Source: Oscillospiraceae bacterium
Lineage (GTDB): Bacteria > Bacillota > Clostridia > UBA1381
Length of the DNA stretch: 57,174 nt
Direction of reading: 5' to 3'
NCBI GenBank assembly: GCA_022509005.1
Contig: JAFLUC010000004.1
Location: 1 to 57,174, forward strand
Of the stretch, positions 35,573 to 48,406 are shown piece after piece. The notes under the pieces were generated by a model, which had not been told where the DNA came from, searched no databases, and worked only from the letters and a program-made list of their open reading frames with translations. Position 1 is the stretch's first letter, and every line of letters begins with the position of its first letter. The position numbers and the translations under genes are program-made.

Positions 35573-38563
35573 TTACGGAGCAACGAAGTACATTACGTCG
35601 ATAACGTCGCCGTCAACTTCCTTAACGAGAGCCATTGCCGGTGTTGTATCCTCTGCGAGACCGCGATCCCATGATACATAGTTCTTATCGTTAGCTGTGT
35701 CTGCAGCACCTGTCTCTGTGCAGTATGCCGGGTTAAAGATTGTGTTAGCCTGTGTCTGTGAGCCAACTGATACTCTGTACTTAGCCTTCTGACCAAAGTC
35801 ATATACATACTGGTTAGCACCGCTAACTGAGAATGTCTGAACGTCATCTGATACACTTGAAATCTTTGAACCGCCAACTGATGTTGCTGATGTGAAGAGA
35901 TCAAGGTTGTTAGCTGTCTTTCTGTAAACGATACCGTAGTAAAGAACTACATCCTTTGATGTTGTTGATGCATACTTCGGTGTAGCGAATCCATCATATC
36001 TGCCGCCTTCGATCTTCTTAGCGTTCATGATAGCGCCGCTGAAGTTCTCATAGTTGTTGTCGAGAAGAGCTGTCATCTGACCTGCATATGATGAACCAGC
36101 GTTCATTAATACATAAAGGTCGCCTGACTCAACGTAACCGTCTGAACCAACTACATAAGCGATTACTGAACCCTCTGAAGCAACATCGTCGCCCTCAACG
36201 AGAACTGAGATATCTTCCTGACCGTCACGAGCAACCTTGAGCTCTGTACATGTTGTACCGTCAACATCTGTTGTACCTACAACACTCTGAACGATAGCCA
36301 TTGTTGACTCTGATCTGATTGATGAAGTACCACCGAATACGATAGCGAATCTGTAGTCACCGTTGTTGTTCTTATCGAAGAGATATGCATCATACTGAGC
36401 CTCATCCTCGAATGTTGAAAGTGCAAGTGTGCTTACTGTTGAACCGCTGTTTGACTCTGACATGTAGTTATCCATGTCGATGATCTTTGTTACACCCTCA
36501 GCGATTGTGTACTTACCGAGCTTTGACTGGTTAGCCTTGTACTCGAGCTCTGTACCACCATCACCTGTGAATGCCTTGTCAAATCTAAGCTTGCCGCCTG
36601 AAAGCTTGTATGTACATACAGTCTTACCAGCCTTGATATTCGCGCTGTTAGTTGACTTTGTGAATGATGTACCGTCTGTTCCATAAACCTTGCCTGTAGC
36701 ATACTCATAGAACTTCTTAGCCTCAACATCATCCTTACACTCGTAAGCAACTACCTGAGCGTCTGATGTGATCATTCTTACTGTCGGATAGTCGTTACCT
36801 GATGATGTGTACATAGCAACGATTACACCGTAGTTCTTATCTGAGTTGCCTTCGTCGATGTATGCAACATAGCCGAATGCATCAAGATAAAGTGTGTACT
36901 CTGTTGAGAGCTCAACGTCTGAACCAACGTCATAGAGATCGATTACATCGTACTCTGAACCGTCGATCTTTACTATGTTGTTGCCGTCTGTGTTGTCACG
37001 GCTTGATACTGTACCTGATACAGTATTTCTTGAAACCTTTACATCATAGTATTCAAGATCTGTAAGAGCATCGCCGTTGTTTACTACGTCGTAAGCGATT
37101 GAAAGAACGTCATACTCCTGAAGGTCTGTGTATGATGTTGCATCGCCTGAGAATGTGATGTCGATATCATCATCGTCCGGATCCCACTGCATTCTCTGTG
37201 CAGCCTGTGAAGCCTTGAAGTAAACTCTTGCATATGTTGATGTTGTCTGAACTGACTCTACAACAGCATCTACATAGTAGTCTACCATGAGGTACTCATA
37301 CTTACCGTCGGTTGATGTTGAACCTGTGTTTGTAACGTCGATAAGTGTTACCTTACCTGTGTTATTCTTGATGATGTAGTTGATGATCTTATCATCTTCA
37401 ACAAGACCTGCATCAACGCCGTTTACGTACATTCTTGCATTAGTAGCAAGATCATACTTTGTTGTTGATGATGATGTCTCTGACTTGTAAACCGGAAGCT
37501 TACCGTTAGCAACATAGTTTGTGCCGATTACTGAATCATCGTCTGCAACTTCATCAGTATCGATTGTAACTGTCTTTGAGTTACCGTATGATGTGATTGC
37601 AAGAATTGTGTACTCGTCAGCGTCTACATCCTTCTGAACGAGAGCCTCTGTGTACTCGAAGAGCATGTTAGCAGCGTTTGTATCGCCAACCTTCATTGTC
37701 TGAGTCTGAGTATTTAAGTTAGCAGGTGCGATGTTGAGATAATCATCGAAGTTGTCTGCTGACTCTACTGCATATGTAACCTCATCCTTCTCAAGACCAG
37801 CAGCGCTGCCGCCCTTTGAAGTAACAGTTACACGACCCTTAACAACATATGCGTCATGCTTATCTGTGAGAAGTGTCTGGTAATCTCTGTTCTCTTTACC
37901 GTCAAGTCTCTTGAGCTCCGGAACCTGAACAACGCCTGTAAGTGTTGTCTCTGACTTCCATGAGTCGATTACGCAAAGCGGAACCTGCATTGCATTGTAG
38001 ATAAGAATAGCTACCTGCTGTCTTGTAAGGTTTGTATCGTTGTTAGCTGTTACACCCTTTGAAATTCCGAGTGTTGAAGCCTGTGCAACGTAACCTGTCG
38101 GCCATCCGCCCTGGTTCTCAGCATATGTTGTATAGCCGATTGCAGCTACGAGCATCTTACATGCCTGTGCATATGTAACCTGATCATCCGGACCGAATGT
38201 TCTGTCATCATAACCATTGATGAAGCCTCTTGATACACCCTGTGCGATGTAGCCTGCTGCCCAGTGCTTATCTGTGTTAGCAGCATCTGCAAACTGTGAT
38301 GTTGTCTGTGATGTCGCTGCATCGTGATCACCGAGAGCCTCAACAGCCATCTTTGTGAATTCAGCTCTTGTTACTGAGTTTTCCGGGTTGAAAAGACCAT
38401 TGTCATCACCGTTGATAACGCCAAGACCTGCAAGAGCATTAACAGCGTTAGCATATGATGCTGATTCTTCAACGTCCGGGAAAGTAATAGCAAATGCTGA
38501 AGCTGATGAAGCAACGATTGCGAGAGCAGCAACAGAAGAAATTACTTTTTTGAGATTTCTCAT
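35573..38563 (-). CDS. Large S-layer-homology (SLH) surface protein
   Basis: 996 residues. A signal peptide (about 1-25, VISSVAALAIVASSASAFA) precedes three SLH domains, at about 28-75 (FPDVEESASYANAVNALAGLGV), 88-145 (HWAAGYIAQGVSRGFINGYDDRTFGPDDQVT) and 150-195. The rest, rich in D, S, T, V and Y, forms no known domain and looks beta-rich, as for an S-layer lattice or adhesion protein. SLH domains bind pyruvylated cell wall polymers. The gene uses a narrow set of codons and has a consensus-like promoter, a long leader and a strong GGGAGG site, which fits a highly expressed surface protein. No cysteine-based motif or sortase signal is seen. Confidence 0.85.
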   Translation of the reverse strand: MRNLKKVISSVAALAIVASSASAFAITFPDVEESASYANAVNALAGLGVINGDDNGLFNPENSVTRAEFTKMAVEALGDHDAATSQTTSQFADAANTDKHWAAGYIAQGVSRGFINGYDDRTFGPDDQVTYAQACKMLVAAIGYTTYAENQGGWPTGYVAQASTLGISKGVTANNDTNLTRQQVAILIYNAMQVPLCVIDSWKSETTLTGVVQVPELKRLDGKENRDYQTLLTDKHDAYVVKGRVTVTSKGGSAAGLEKDEVTYAVESADNFDDYLNIAPANLNTQTQTMKVGDTNAANMLFEYTEALVQKDVDADEYTILAITSYGNSKTVTIDTDEVADDDSVIGTNYVANGKLPVYKSETSSSTTKYDLATNARMYVNGVDAGLVEDDKIINYIIKNNTGKVTLIDVTNTGSTSTDGKYEYLMVDYYVDAVVESVQTTSTYARVYFKASQAAQRMQWDPDDDDIDITFSGDATSYTDLQEYDVLSIAYDVVNNGDALTDLEYYDVKVSRNTVSGTVSSRDNTDGNNIVKIDGSEYDVIDLYDVGSDVELSTEYTLYLDAFGYVAYIDEGNSDKNYGVIVAMYTSSGNDYPTVRMITSDAQVVAYECKDDVEAKKFYEYATGKVYGTDGTSFTKSTNSANIKAGKTVCTYKLSGGKLRFDKAFTGDGGTELEYKANQSKLGKYTIAEGVTKIIDMDNYMSESNSGSTVSTLALSTFEDEAQYDAYLFDKNNNGDYRFAIVFGGTSSIRSESTMAIVQSVVGTTDVDGTTCTELKVARDGQEDISVLVEGDDVASEGSVIAYVVGSDGYVESGDLYVLMNAGSSYAGQMTALLDNNYENFSGAIMNAKKIEGGRYDGFATPKYASTTSKDVVLYYGIVYRKTANNLDLFTSATSVGGSKISSVSDDVQTFSVSGANQYVYDFGQKAKYRVSVGSQTQANTIFNPAYCTETGAADTANDKNYVSWDRGLAEDTTPAMALVKEVDGDVIDVMYFVAP

Positions 38564-38776
38564 TGTCTCAAATCCTCCCTTTTGAAATTGTCGCGGGAAC
38601 TATATTACGTCTCACACAAGGTTCCCTTCTTCTGTGAGCCTATTACCCGTCCCTCCTGCAAGTGAGAAACGATGTTGAAGACCAACGAACGATAACCTGC
38701 TTTGTCGAAAGTCCTCATCAATATTACGGTAACAAATCATAATCACCCTTCTACCTTTGTAATCATGACATTGCTA
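38564..38776 (-). promoter_or_regulatory. Long structured 5' leader of the S-layer gene
   Basis: About 210 nt lie between the predicted start point and the ATG. CTCACA and TGTGAG (38611-38616 and 38633-38638) form a hairpin whose loop carries GGGAAC on the minus-strand RNA; this can pair with GUUCCC made from 38595-38600, giving an H-type pseudoknot about 25 nt before the GGGAGG site. No known riboswitch class was recognised. Confidence 0.5.
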
Positions 38777-38782
38777 ACAAAT

Positions 38783-38811
38783 ATTGTACTATCTAACACT
38801 TGATATGTCAA
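38783..38811 (-). promoter_or_regulatory. Promoter of the S-layer gene
   Basis: On the minus strand TTGACA (38806-38811) and TACAAT (38783-38788), 17-bp spacer. Confidence 0.8.
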
Positions 38812-38990
38812 TAGTTTTTTTTGATTTTTCACATTTTTGAAATAAATTTGTAAAAAATCAATAAAACATAAATACATGATCCTATGTCTATCAATAAATT
38901 TGACATATCCGTGCGTTACATTGGTTTAGACGTCACGATTTATAAAAAGTTCCGCGATTTTTAAAAAAATTTATATTTTTTTATTAAAAT
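38812..38990. other. AT-rich intergenic stretch without a gene
   Basis: Between the S-layer promoter and the terminator of the next gene there are only A/T tracts (including repeated TTTTT and AAAAA runs directly upstream of the promoter). I see no reading frame or conserved structure. The A-tract phasing upstream of the -35 box could act as an UP element. Confidence 0.4.
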
Positions 38991-39015
38991 AATGTGTGCC
39001 GTCATGACACACATT
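38991..39015 (-). terminator. Terminator of the lipoprotein gene
   Basis: AATGTGTG (38991-38998) pairs with CACACATT (39008-39015), followed on the minus strand by an A/T-rich tail beginning ATTTTAAT. Confidence 0.6.
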
Positions 39016-39024
39016 ACACACACA

Positions 39025-39528
39025 TTATTTTATAGTAAATGTTTTGCTTATCGGACTGCCCGGATCATCACCGTTTCTCGTAACAGTTACAACAACGTCT
39101 GTTTCCTCATCATCAAGGAGATAATACTTCTGAGCTACTGCAACTTCGTTCTTGCCCACAGGCTTAACTGCAGACGTGATGTCTATACCGTCTGCCGGCA
39201 TCACAGCACTTGCCGGAGTGAGAGTAGACTCGTTCTGGGACGCCTCTGTACCGTAAATTCCGTCGAATGACTGTTCTGTTTTTGTATGGTTCTTGAACTT
39301 GTACTCAACGAGAATAGCCTTACCCTCATCAGTATCTATAACCTTTGCATTCTCAATTGAAATATCATAGTCTCCCGCCTCTTCCGATGTTACTCCAGAG
39401 CTTTGCGATTCTGTTACTTTCTGTCCTTCAACCTTATCAATATCAGATTTGGTAACATTCTTGTTTCCGCATGCAGACATAGAAAACATCATTGCCGCAG
39501 CAGCCAGTAATACTAATAACTTTTTCAT
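39025..39528 (-). CDS. DUF5067-like lipoprotein
   Basis: 167 residues. The lipoprotein signal ends at FSMSAC (Cys20). A short acidic linker precedes one beta-sandwich domain (about residues 50-165): YDISIENAKVIDTDEGKAILVEYKFKNHT is the pattern of the DUF5067/DUF4352 family of immunoglobulin-like extracytoplasmic domains. Function unknown. It is monocistronic, with a TATA-rich region upstream and a hairpin terminator downstream. Confidence 0.75.
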   Translation of the reverse strand: MKKLLVLLAAAAMMFSMSACGNKNVTKSDIDKVEGQKVTESQSSGVTSEEAGDYDISIENAKVIDTDEGKAILVEYKFKNHTKTEQSFDGIYGTEASQNESTLTPASAVMPADGIDITSAVKPVGKNEVAVAQKYYLLDDEETDVVVTVTRNGDDPGSPISKTFTIK

Positions 39529-39656
39529 AGCACAATATTCCTTTCCTTATATATATATATTAATCTCATATATACTACCACACGTCAATATAAAAATCAA
39601 GTCCCTTAACAAAAAATTTAAATTTACGTTTGCGGTTTATTTCTCTTACTTTATGA

Positions 39657-39685
39657 TTGACATATTTCCGTGATATATGTATAAT
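39657..39685 (+). promoter_or_regulatory. Consensus promoter of malQ-lacZ
   Basis: TTGACA (39657-39662), 17-bp spacer, TATAAT (39680-39685). The start point near 39692 excludes an upstream ATG at 39677. Confidence 0.85.
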
Positions 39686-39724
39686 ATTATATGTAGAAAT
39701 TTTACGCAGGAGGTAAATACACAA

Positions 39725-41212
39725 ATGAGAGCAAGCGGTATATTGATGCATATTTCATCTCTTCCGTCACGTCACGGTATCGGAACAATGGGCGAGGAGG
39801 CGTATAAGTTCGTTGACTTTCTGGCAGCTGCAAAGCAGACCTATTGGCAGATTCTCCCGATAGCCCCTACAAGCTATGGTGATTCGCCGTATCAGTCGTT
39901 CTCGACTCATGCCGGAAATCCCTATTTTATAGATCTTGACATGCTCGTTAAGGACGGGCTTCTTGAAAAAGAGGATCTGGAGGATATTAATTGGGGAACA
40001 AATCCCGAATATGTTGATTACGAAAAGATTTACGAGAGCAGATTTATTGTGCTCCGTAAAGCATACGAACGCTTCAAAAAGCAGGACAGGCTGCTTTTCG
40101 ATATGTTTCTTGAAAAGAATGATATGTGGATTTCAAACTATGCGCTGTTCATGTCGATAAAAAACGCGCACGACGGCAAATCATGGCTTGAATGGGATGA
40201 GAGCTTAAAGCGACGCGACCCACATTCCTTATGGCTCTTCAAGGAGGCACATAAGGATGACGTTGAGTTCTGGGAGTTTTTACAGTTCAAATTTTTTGAG
40301 CAGTGGTCAAAGCTTAAAGAATACGCAAATGAGAACGGCGTTCAGATTATCGGTGATATCCCCATCTATGTCGCGCTTGATTCCGCAGCGGTCTGGGTTC
40401 ATCCCGATTTATTCGACCTTGACGAAAATCTCTGTCCGAGAACGGTTGCGGGCTGTCCGCCCGACGCGTTTTCGCCCACAGGTCAGCTCTGGGGCAATCC
40501 GATATATAACTGGGCAAGGCATAAGGAAACGGGCTACAGCTGGTGGATTGACAGATTAAAAGGCTCCGCCGTGCTTTATGATATTATCCGCATAGACCAC
40601 TTCCGCGGCTTCGACAGCTATTACACAATCCCCTTCGGCGATAAAACAGCCGAAAACGGCTGCTGGGAGCAGGGGCCTGGAATTGAATTCTTCCGCTTTG
40701 TGGAAGCACGGCTTGGCAAACTCCCGGTCATTGCGGAGGATCTCGGATTCCTCACCCCATCGGTCATTCAGATGCTCAGCGACAGCGGCTTCCCCGGCAT
40801 GAAGGTTCTTGAATTTGCATTTGATCCGAGAGAGGAAAGCAACTATCTTCCTTATATATATGACAAGAACTGCGCCGTATATATCGGCACGCATGACAAC
40901 AACACAATAAAGGGCTGGCTTGAGGAGATTGATGAAGATACGAAGGAATTCTGTAAGAAATTTATAAACTACACCGGCAAGGATGATAGCAAATTCATCT
41001 GGACCTTTATAAAAACCGCATTCGCGTGCGTAGGCGATACGCTCGTTATTCAGATGCAGGACTATCTTGAACTCGGCAAATACTGCAGAATGAACACGCC
41101 GTCTGTTCCTGTCGGCAACTGGCAGTGGAGGATGAAGAAAGGCGCGGCAACAAAGAAGCTTGCCGAGAAGATTGCCGATATCACTAGGACATATGGACGC
41201 TGTCCTCGGTAA
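39725..41212 (+). CDS. malQ: 4-alpha-glucanotransferase
   Basis: 495 residues, GH77 family (amylomaltase). Typical segments are RASGILMHISSLPSRHGIGTMG at the start, QILPIAPTSYGDSPYQSFS, YDIIRIDHFRGFDSYYTIP with the catalytic Asp nucleophile, VIAEDLGFLTP with the acid/base Glu, and GTHDNNT near residue 395. It transfers maltodextrin segments between glucans. ATG 39725 follows AGGAGGT; the frame upstream to 39677 lies before the transcription start. lacZ follows 15 bp later, so glucan and galactoside use are coupled. Confidence 0.95.
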   Translation: MRASGILMHISSLPSRHGIGTMGEEAYKFVDFLAAAKQTYWQILPIAPTSYGDSPYQSFSTHAGNPYFIDLDMLVKDGLLEKEDLEDINWGTNPEYVDYEKIYESRFIVLRKAYERFKKQDRLLFDMFLEKNDMWISNYALFMSIKNAHDGKSWLEWDESLKRRDPHSLWLFKEAHKDDVEFWEFLQFKFFEQWSKLKEYANENGVQIIGDIPIYVALDSAAVWVHPDLFDLDENLCPRTVAGCPPDAFSPTGQLWGNPIYNWARHKETGYSWWIDRLKGSAVLYDIIRIDHFRGFDSYYTIPFGDKTAENGCWEQGPGIEFFRFVEARLGKLPVIAEDLGFLTPSVIQMLSDSGFPGMKVLEFAFDPREESNYLPYIYDKNCAVYIGTHDNNTIKGWLEEIDEDTKEFCKKFINYTGKDDSKFIWTFIKTAFACVGDTLVIQMQDYLELGKYCRMNTPSVPVGNWQWRMKKGAATKKLAEKIADITRTYGRCPR

Positions 41213-44167
<2,955 letters not shown>

Positions 44168-44170
44168 ACA

Positions 44171-44199
44171 TGAAAAACCCCGCAAAGCGGGGTTTTTCA
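44171..44199. terminator. Bidirectional terminator after lacZ
   Basis: TGAAAAACCCCGC pairs perfectly with GCGGGGTTTTTCA around AAA; both strands give a U-run in the 3' arm. It also ends the convergent DUF1015 transcript. Confidence 0.9.
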
Positions 44200-45459
44200 T
44201 TATATCTTTTTGGCCTCAAGATAGAATCGCTTATCACACGCTTCACCCATTGAAAAGGTTTTGCGCGGGAGCGAGCCATCCTTTATAACCGTGGTAAAGA
44301 GATCATTCTTTTCCATTCCGTCAACAATAAATCCGATTGTGCCGTCCTTTTGTGAAAGACTTCTCACAACGTCCGCGCCGTGGATATAGTCGATCTCACC
44401 ATCGTTTGATGCAAGATATTCATCAAGGAACTTTTGCAGTGTACCTATTGCGAGATTGCTCGGCGCGTCTGTGATATATATTGTCTTTTCCTCTCCCTGA
44501 TACGTTATAACTATTTTCTGACCGCCGTTATCGGTCTCTGAGATCTGCGGATAGTACGCATAGAGCGACGCAAGAATCGCATGAGGATCAACGCCGAATA
44601 TTACTCTGTGTATCGGCTCAAATTCGAGTGCCTCATCATGCAGATTCATCAGTTCAACAAGCGCAAAACGAGCCGGATGATTTTTCTGTTCTTCCTCAGT
44701 AAGACTCTTCTTTATCTCCTCCCAGCAGGTCTTTGCCGTTGCGAGCGAATGATTTCCGTCGCCTACTGCGATCACGAGCGTTTCCTTATCTTTAACGCCG
44801 TATTTCGCCTCAAAATCTGCTCTGTCCTCCAAGCGGTGAATACCATCTAAAACAGCTTTCTTTGCCGCATCATCAAGCAGCATGCCCTTTATATGTCCTC
44901 CACCCTGCATAAGCTCGAAATCATAGAGCGCAGTAAGCTCTGAAGCCCTTGCTGTTACCGGCTCTACTATTTCGTTTCTGCGGTCGTCAACAAGCATAAG
45001 TATATGCGGCAATTCAAGCGGCGCGTCCTTTCTTATTTTCTGTCTTGGCGGTATTCTTGAAATTATCGTGCCCTCCGTTGCGCGGACCGCGGACTGCGAA
45101 CCCTTTGAGAAATCGTAATACTCAAGATCTATCTCTCCCACGATACCGTGGCGAACCTTGCCGTTAGGCTGCGTGCGCTCAACGTATATAAGGCTCGACG
45201 GATACTCAGCAAAAATGCCGTCCTTTATATACTTCTCCATCGTTTCGTTTATCTTCTTAATACGCGCATCTCCGTCCCCGTCATTCAGATATGCCTCAGG
45301 GAAAATTATATTAAGCGTAGACGGCGCGTCACCTACATATTCAGCTGCCGTCTTCCAGTACTCCGGCTCTGATGAATACTGATCGCATGCGACCACGCTC
45401 CATTTTGAGAAATCCTCGTTCTTTGGCAGCAATATATCTGCCGGCTTAAAAATATCCAT
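44200..45459 (-). CDS. DUF1015 family protein
   Basis: 419 residues. Conserved family segments are WSVVACDQYSSEPEYW near the start, GIVGEIDLEYYDFS, and VAVGDGNHSLATAKTCWEEI near residue 235. A fold related to SERRATE/uridine kinase-type proteins has been proposed for the family, but no function is proven to my knowledge. It is cytoplasmic, with no signal or membrane segment. It is the last gene of the mutS2-ybaK-DUF1015 transcript, 2 bp after ybaK. Confidence 0.85.
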   Translation of the reverse strand: MDIFKPADILLPKNEDFSKWSVVACDQYSSEPEYWKTAAEYVGDAPSTLNIIFPEAYLNDGDGDARIKKINETMEKYIKDGIFAEYPSSLIYVERTQPNGKVRHGIVGEIDLEYYDFSKGSQSAVRATEGTIISRIPPRQKIRKDAPLELPHILMLVDDRRNEIVEPVTARASELTALYDFELMQGGGHIKGMLLDDAAKKAVLDGIHRLEDRADFEAKYGVKDKETLVIAVGDGNHSLATAKTCWEEIKKSLTEEEQKNHPARFALVELMNLHDEALEFEPIHRVIFGVDPHAILASLYAYYPQISETDNGGQKIVITYQGEEKTIYITDAPSNLAIGTLQKFLDEYLASNDGEIDYIHGADVVRSLSQKDGTIGFIVDGMEKNDLFTTVIKDGSLPRKTFSMGEACDKRFYLEAKKI

Positions 45460-45461
45460 GG

Positions 45462-45959
45462 TTAGTTCTCCTCCTTTACTATATTAACAAATTCGCAATT
45501 TGTTGCTTTTTGTAAATCCTGTGGCATCATTATCAGCGTTACTCCGCATATTCCGCCGCTTACGGCTATTTTTGAAAGCTCTTGTGCCGTTTCATTCACA
45601 TATGTCGGATATTGCTTTTTCATTCCTATCGGCGAAACGCCGCCGCGAATATAACCGGTAAGAGACAGCAGCTCCTTCACATGAATCATTTCGACTTTTT
45701 TATCACCCGCGGCTTTGGCAAGCTTCTTTAAATCCACCTCGCAGTTTACCGGTATACATACTACCATAATCCCGCGCTTCTCGCCTCTTACCACGAGTGT
45801 TTTAAACGACATCTCAGGCGCGAGTCCGGTAAGCTCCGCGATTTTCACGCCGAAATCCTCGCCTACCTCTTCCGCCTCATACTCTATTTCCTCAAACGGA
45901 ATTTTTGCCGCCTTAAGCATACGCATTGCATTTGTTGTGACTGATTTCTTCTTTGCCAT
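45462..45959 (-). CDS. ybaK: YbaK/EbsC-type aminoacyl-tRNA deacylase
   Basis: 165 residues, the YbaK/ProX editing fold. Conserved parts are FKTLVVRGEKRGIMVVCIPVNCEVDLKKLAKAAGDKKVEM with the catalytic lysine segment, LTGYIRGGVSPIGMKKQYPTYV, and GGICGVTLIM. The family hydrolyses mischarged Cys-tRNA(Pro) or related aminoacyl-tRNAs. It begins one base after the mutS2 stop, so the two are translationally linked. Confidence 0.9.
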   Translation of the reverse strand: MAKKKSVTTNAMRMLKAAKIPFEEIEYEAEEVGEDFGVKIAELTGLAPEMSFKTLVVRGEKRGIMVVCIPVNCEVDLKKLAKAAGDKKVEMIHVKELLSLTGYIRGGVSPIGMKKQYPTYVNETAQELSKIAVSGGICGVTLIMMPQDLQKATNCEFVNIVKEEN

Positions 45960-45960
45960 A

Positions 45961-48357
45961 TTATTTCAATTCCACCACCGTTACGCCGTCGTCACCCTCG
46001 CCGAAGGCTCCGGGACGCCATGATTTAACATATCTGTGCTTTCTGAGCATATCTCGCACATATTTTTTAAGAACTCCCGTGCCTTTACCGTGAACTATTC
46101 TCGCCGGGGATATTCCCGCAAGATAGCAGTCATCAAGGAATTTCTCCACGTTCATCCACGCCTCGTCCGGGTACTGACCGCGCACATCAACCTCTGTTGA
46201 CGCGTTTTTCGTCTTCGACTCGAACGCTTTTACCGCCGGCTTTATGAACTTGTCCGCCATTTCCTGCTGCTTCTTTTTATCCGTATCAATACGACGCAGG
46301 TTTGAAACATGCACGTCCATTTTAATTATGCCCGCTTCTACTCTTGCCTTTCCCGACTTATCCGGCGGCTTTATAATAGTCGCCTCCTGATCAAGGTCAA
46401 GTATCTTAACAAGCTCGCCGGGTTTAAGATTCTTTGGCGGTTCTACAAAGGTTTGTTTCGGCTTTGCAACGCGCTTCATCTTCGCGTCTATATTATCCTC
46501 GCGTTTTTTGAGTCGCTCTCTAGCCTTATTTGTCTTATCATCAAGCTCGGCGCCTGCCTTAATTCCCTTTTGGCGCATCTTTTCAAGATCGCGGATAATT
46601 TCGTTTGCCTCGCTCTTAGCGTCCATAACAATAATTTTTGCTTCGCGGTGTGCTTCCTCGAGAATTCTTGATTTATTATCCTTAAGCTTAATCCGGTCGG
46701 CTTCAACCTGTTTCCGCAGCTCTTTAAGCTCGCGCTTCATACGCTCGTTTTCGTCCGCGTCACGCCTCGCTGACACTCTTGCCTGTTCAAGATCTGTTAT
46801 TACATCCTCAAATTTAATATCTTCGTCTGATAATATATCATTAGCGCGACTTATAACACGCTCGTCAAGACCAAGTCGTCTTGATATCGCAAACGCGTTC
46901 GACTTTCCCGGTACGCCTATAAGCAGCTTATAGGTCGGCTGAAGTGTTCTGACATCAAATTCGCATGAAGCGTTCTCAACCCCGTCCGTTGTAAGCGCAA
47001 AAAGCTTTAATTCGCTGTAATGCGTTGTCGCAAGCGTCTTAACTCCCCACGCGCGAAGATTTTCGAGAATTGCGATTGCAAGCGCCGCGCCCTCTGTCGG
47101 GTCTGTTCCCGCTCCGAGCTCATCAAACAGCGCGAGCGTGTTATTATCGACATTTCTTAAAATTTTTACTATATTGACCATGTGCGATGAAAAAGTTGAA
47201 AGACTCTGCTCAATCGACTGCTCATCGCCTATATCGGCATAAACCTTTGAGAATACCGCCGCGTCACTGTTATCGCTCGCCGGAATATGCAGTCCTGCCG
47301 CCGCCATGAGCGAGAGCAGTCCGACTGTTTTAAGCGTTACGGTCTTTCCGCCCGTATTCGGTCCGGTAACAACAAGCGTGTCAATTTTCTTCCCGAAGGT
47401 TATGTCATTTGACACGACCTTGTCCTTGTCAATCAGTGGATGACGAGCCTTTTTGAAGTTTATTATACCTTTGCCATTTAGTCTCGGCTCAGTCGCATTC
47501 ATGTCAAGTGAAAGCTTTCCCTTGACAAAAATGAAATCAAGCTCCGTCATGCAGCGGTAGTCAACAAAAATTTCATGCGAATGCTCCGCAACAGCTGCCG
47601 ATAATTCGGCAAGTATGCGCTCGATCTCCTGCTTTTCCTTGTTGCTCAAATCTCGTATCTCATTATTCGCATTCACAACGCTCATCGGCTCGATAAACAT
47701 TGTCTGCCCTGTAGCTGAGGTATCATGCACAATACCCGGTACTTCGGACTTAAACTCGGCACGAACCGGAATTACATAACGGTCAGAACGCATTGTAACT
47801 ATCGGATCCTGCAAATATTTTTTATAATGCGCGCTGTGTATCATACCGTTTAAGGTATCCTTTATTTTGCCGTTAAGATTCTTCATCTTCCGGCGGATCG
47901 CCGAAAGCTCCGATGACGCGTCATCAGCAATCTCATCCTCGGACACTATTGCGCTGTTGATCCTATCCTCCAGCACTTTTGCTGTAATGAGCTGCTGCTC
48001 CATATCATGGAGCACAGTGCAGTCCTCTGCCGCTTCCTCAAGATAACTCTTAACGCGCCTTGATACATACAGCAGCCGTGATACTGCCATAAGCTCTTTT
48101 GCAAGAAGTGCTCCGCCCTGCTCGGCACGTTTCACGCTGCCTCTCAGATCCGGCACCGCCAAGCTTACCGGAGGACTGCCGAGCTTTAAAAGAGTTGACA
48201 TTGCCTCTGTCGTTTCCTTCTGCGCCGCCTTCGCTTCCGCCACTGTTGTATACGGTTCTAACCTGTATATTCTCTTTTTTACCGGCTCGGAATTTGTATA
48301 GCTCTGCATCCGCTCCAGTATTTTATCAAATTCTAATATTTTTAAAACCTTTTTCAA
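45961..48357 (-). CDS. mutS2: Endonuclease MutS2
   Basis: 798 residues. MutS-like ATPase core with Walker A GPNTGGKTVTLKT (near 335) and DELGAGTDPTEGAAL; a long charged coiled coil (about 515-640); and a C-terminal Smr nuclease domain with VDVRGQYPDEAW and HGKGTGVLKK. The N-terminal mismatch-recognition domain of MutS is absent, as is normal for MutS2. The protein acts in suppressing recombination or, in Bacillus, in rescuing collided ribosomes. The start is TTG 48355-48357 behind GAGGGAG. An extended -10 promoter (48407-48435) is divergent from the sigma factor promoter. Confidence 0.95.
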   Translation of the reverse strand: MKKVLKILEFDKILERMQSYTNSEPVKKRIYRLEPYTTVAEAKAAQKETTEAMSTLLKLGSPPVSLAVPDLRGSVKRAEQGGALLAKELMAVSRLLYVSRRVKSYLEEAAEDCTVLHDMEQQLITAKVLEDRINSAIVSEDEIADDASSELSAIRRKMKNLNGKIKDTLNGMIHSAHYKKYLQDPIVTMRSDRYVIPVRAEFKSEVPGIVHDTSATGQTMFIEPMSVVNANNEIRDLSNKEKQEIERILAELSAAVAEHSHEIFVDYRCMTELDFIFVKGKLSLDMNATEPRLNGKGIINFKKARHPLIDKDKVVSNDITFGKKIDTLVVTGPNTGGKTVTLKTVGLLSLMAAAGLHIPASDNSDAAVFSKVYADIGDEQSIEQSLSTFSSHMVNIVKILRNVDNNTLALFDELGAGTDPTEGAALAIAILENLRAWGVKTLATTHYSELKLFALTTDGVENASCEFDVRTLQPTYKLLIGVPGKSNAFAISRRLGLDERVISRANDILSDEDIKFEDVITDLEQARVSARRDADENERMKRELKELRKQVEADRIKLKDNKSRILEEAHREAKIIVMDAKSEANEIIRDLEKMRQKGIKAGAELDDKTNKARERLKKREDNIDAKMKRVAKPKQTFVEPPKNLKPGELVKILDLDQEATIIKPPDKSGKARVEAGIIKMDVHVSNLRRIDTDKKKQQEMADKFIKPAVKAFESKTKNASTEVDVRGQYPDEAWMNVEKFLDDCYLAGISPARIVHGKGTGVLKKYVRDMLRKHRYVKSWRPGAFGEGDDGVTVVELK

Positions 48358-48406
48358 AGCTCTCCCTCTTTATCAATACCCTGTTTTATACAATTTCTCA
48401 ATATAT

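Noticed and set aside
35593..38343. Several long open frames overlapping the S-layer gene in other frames
   Set aside because: They arise from the narrow codon use of the S-layer gene, lack ribosome binding sites and give low-complexity peptides.
39677..39724. An N-terminal extension of MalQ from the ATG at 39677
   Set aside because: This ATG overlaps the promoter -10 region and has no ribosome binding site; the family start MRASGILMHISSLPS fits ATG 39725.
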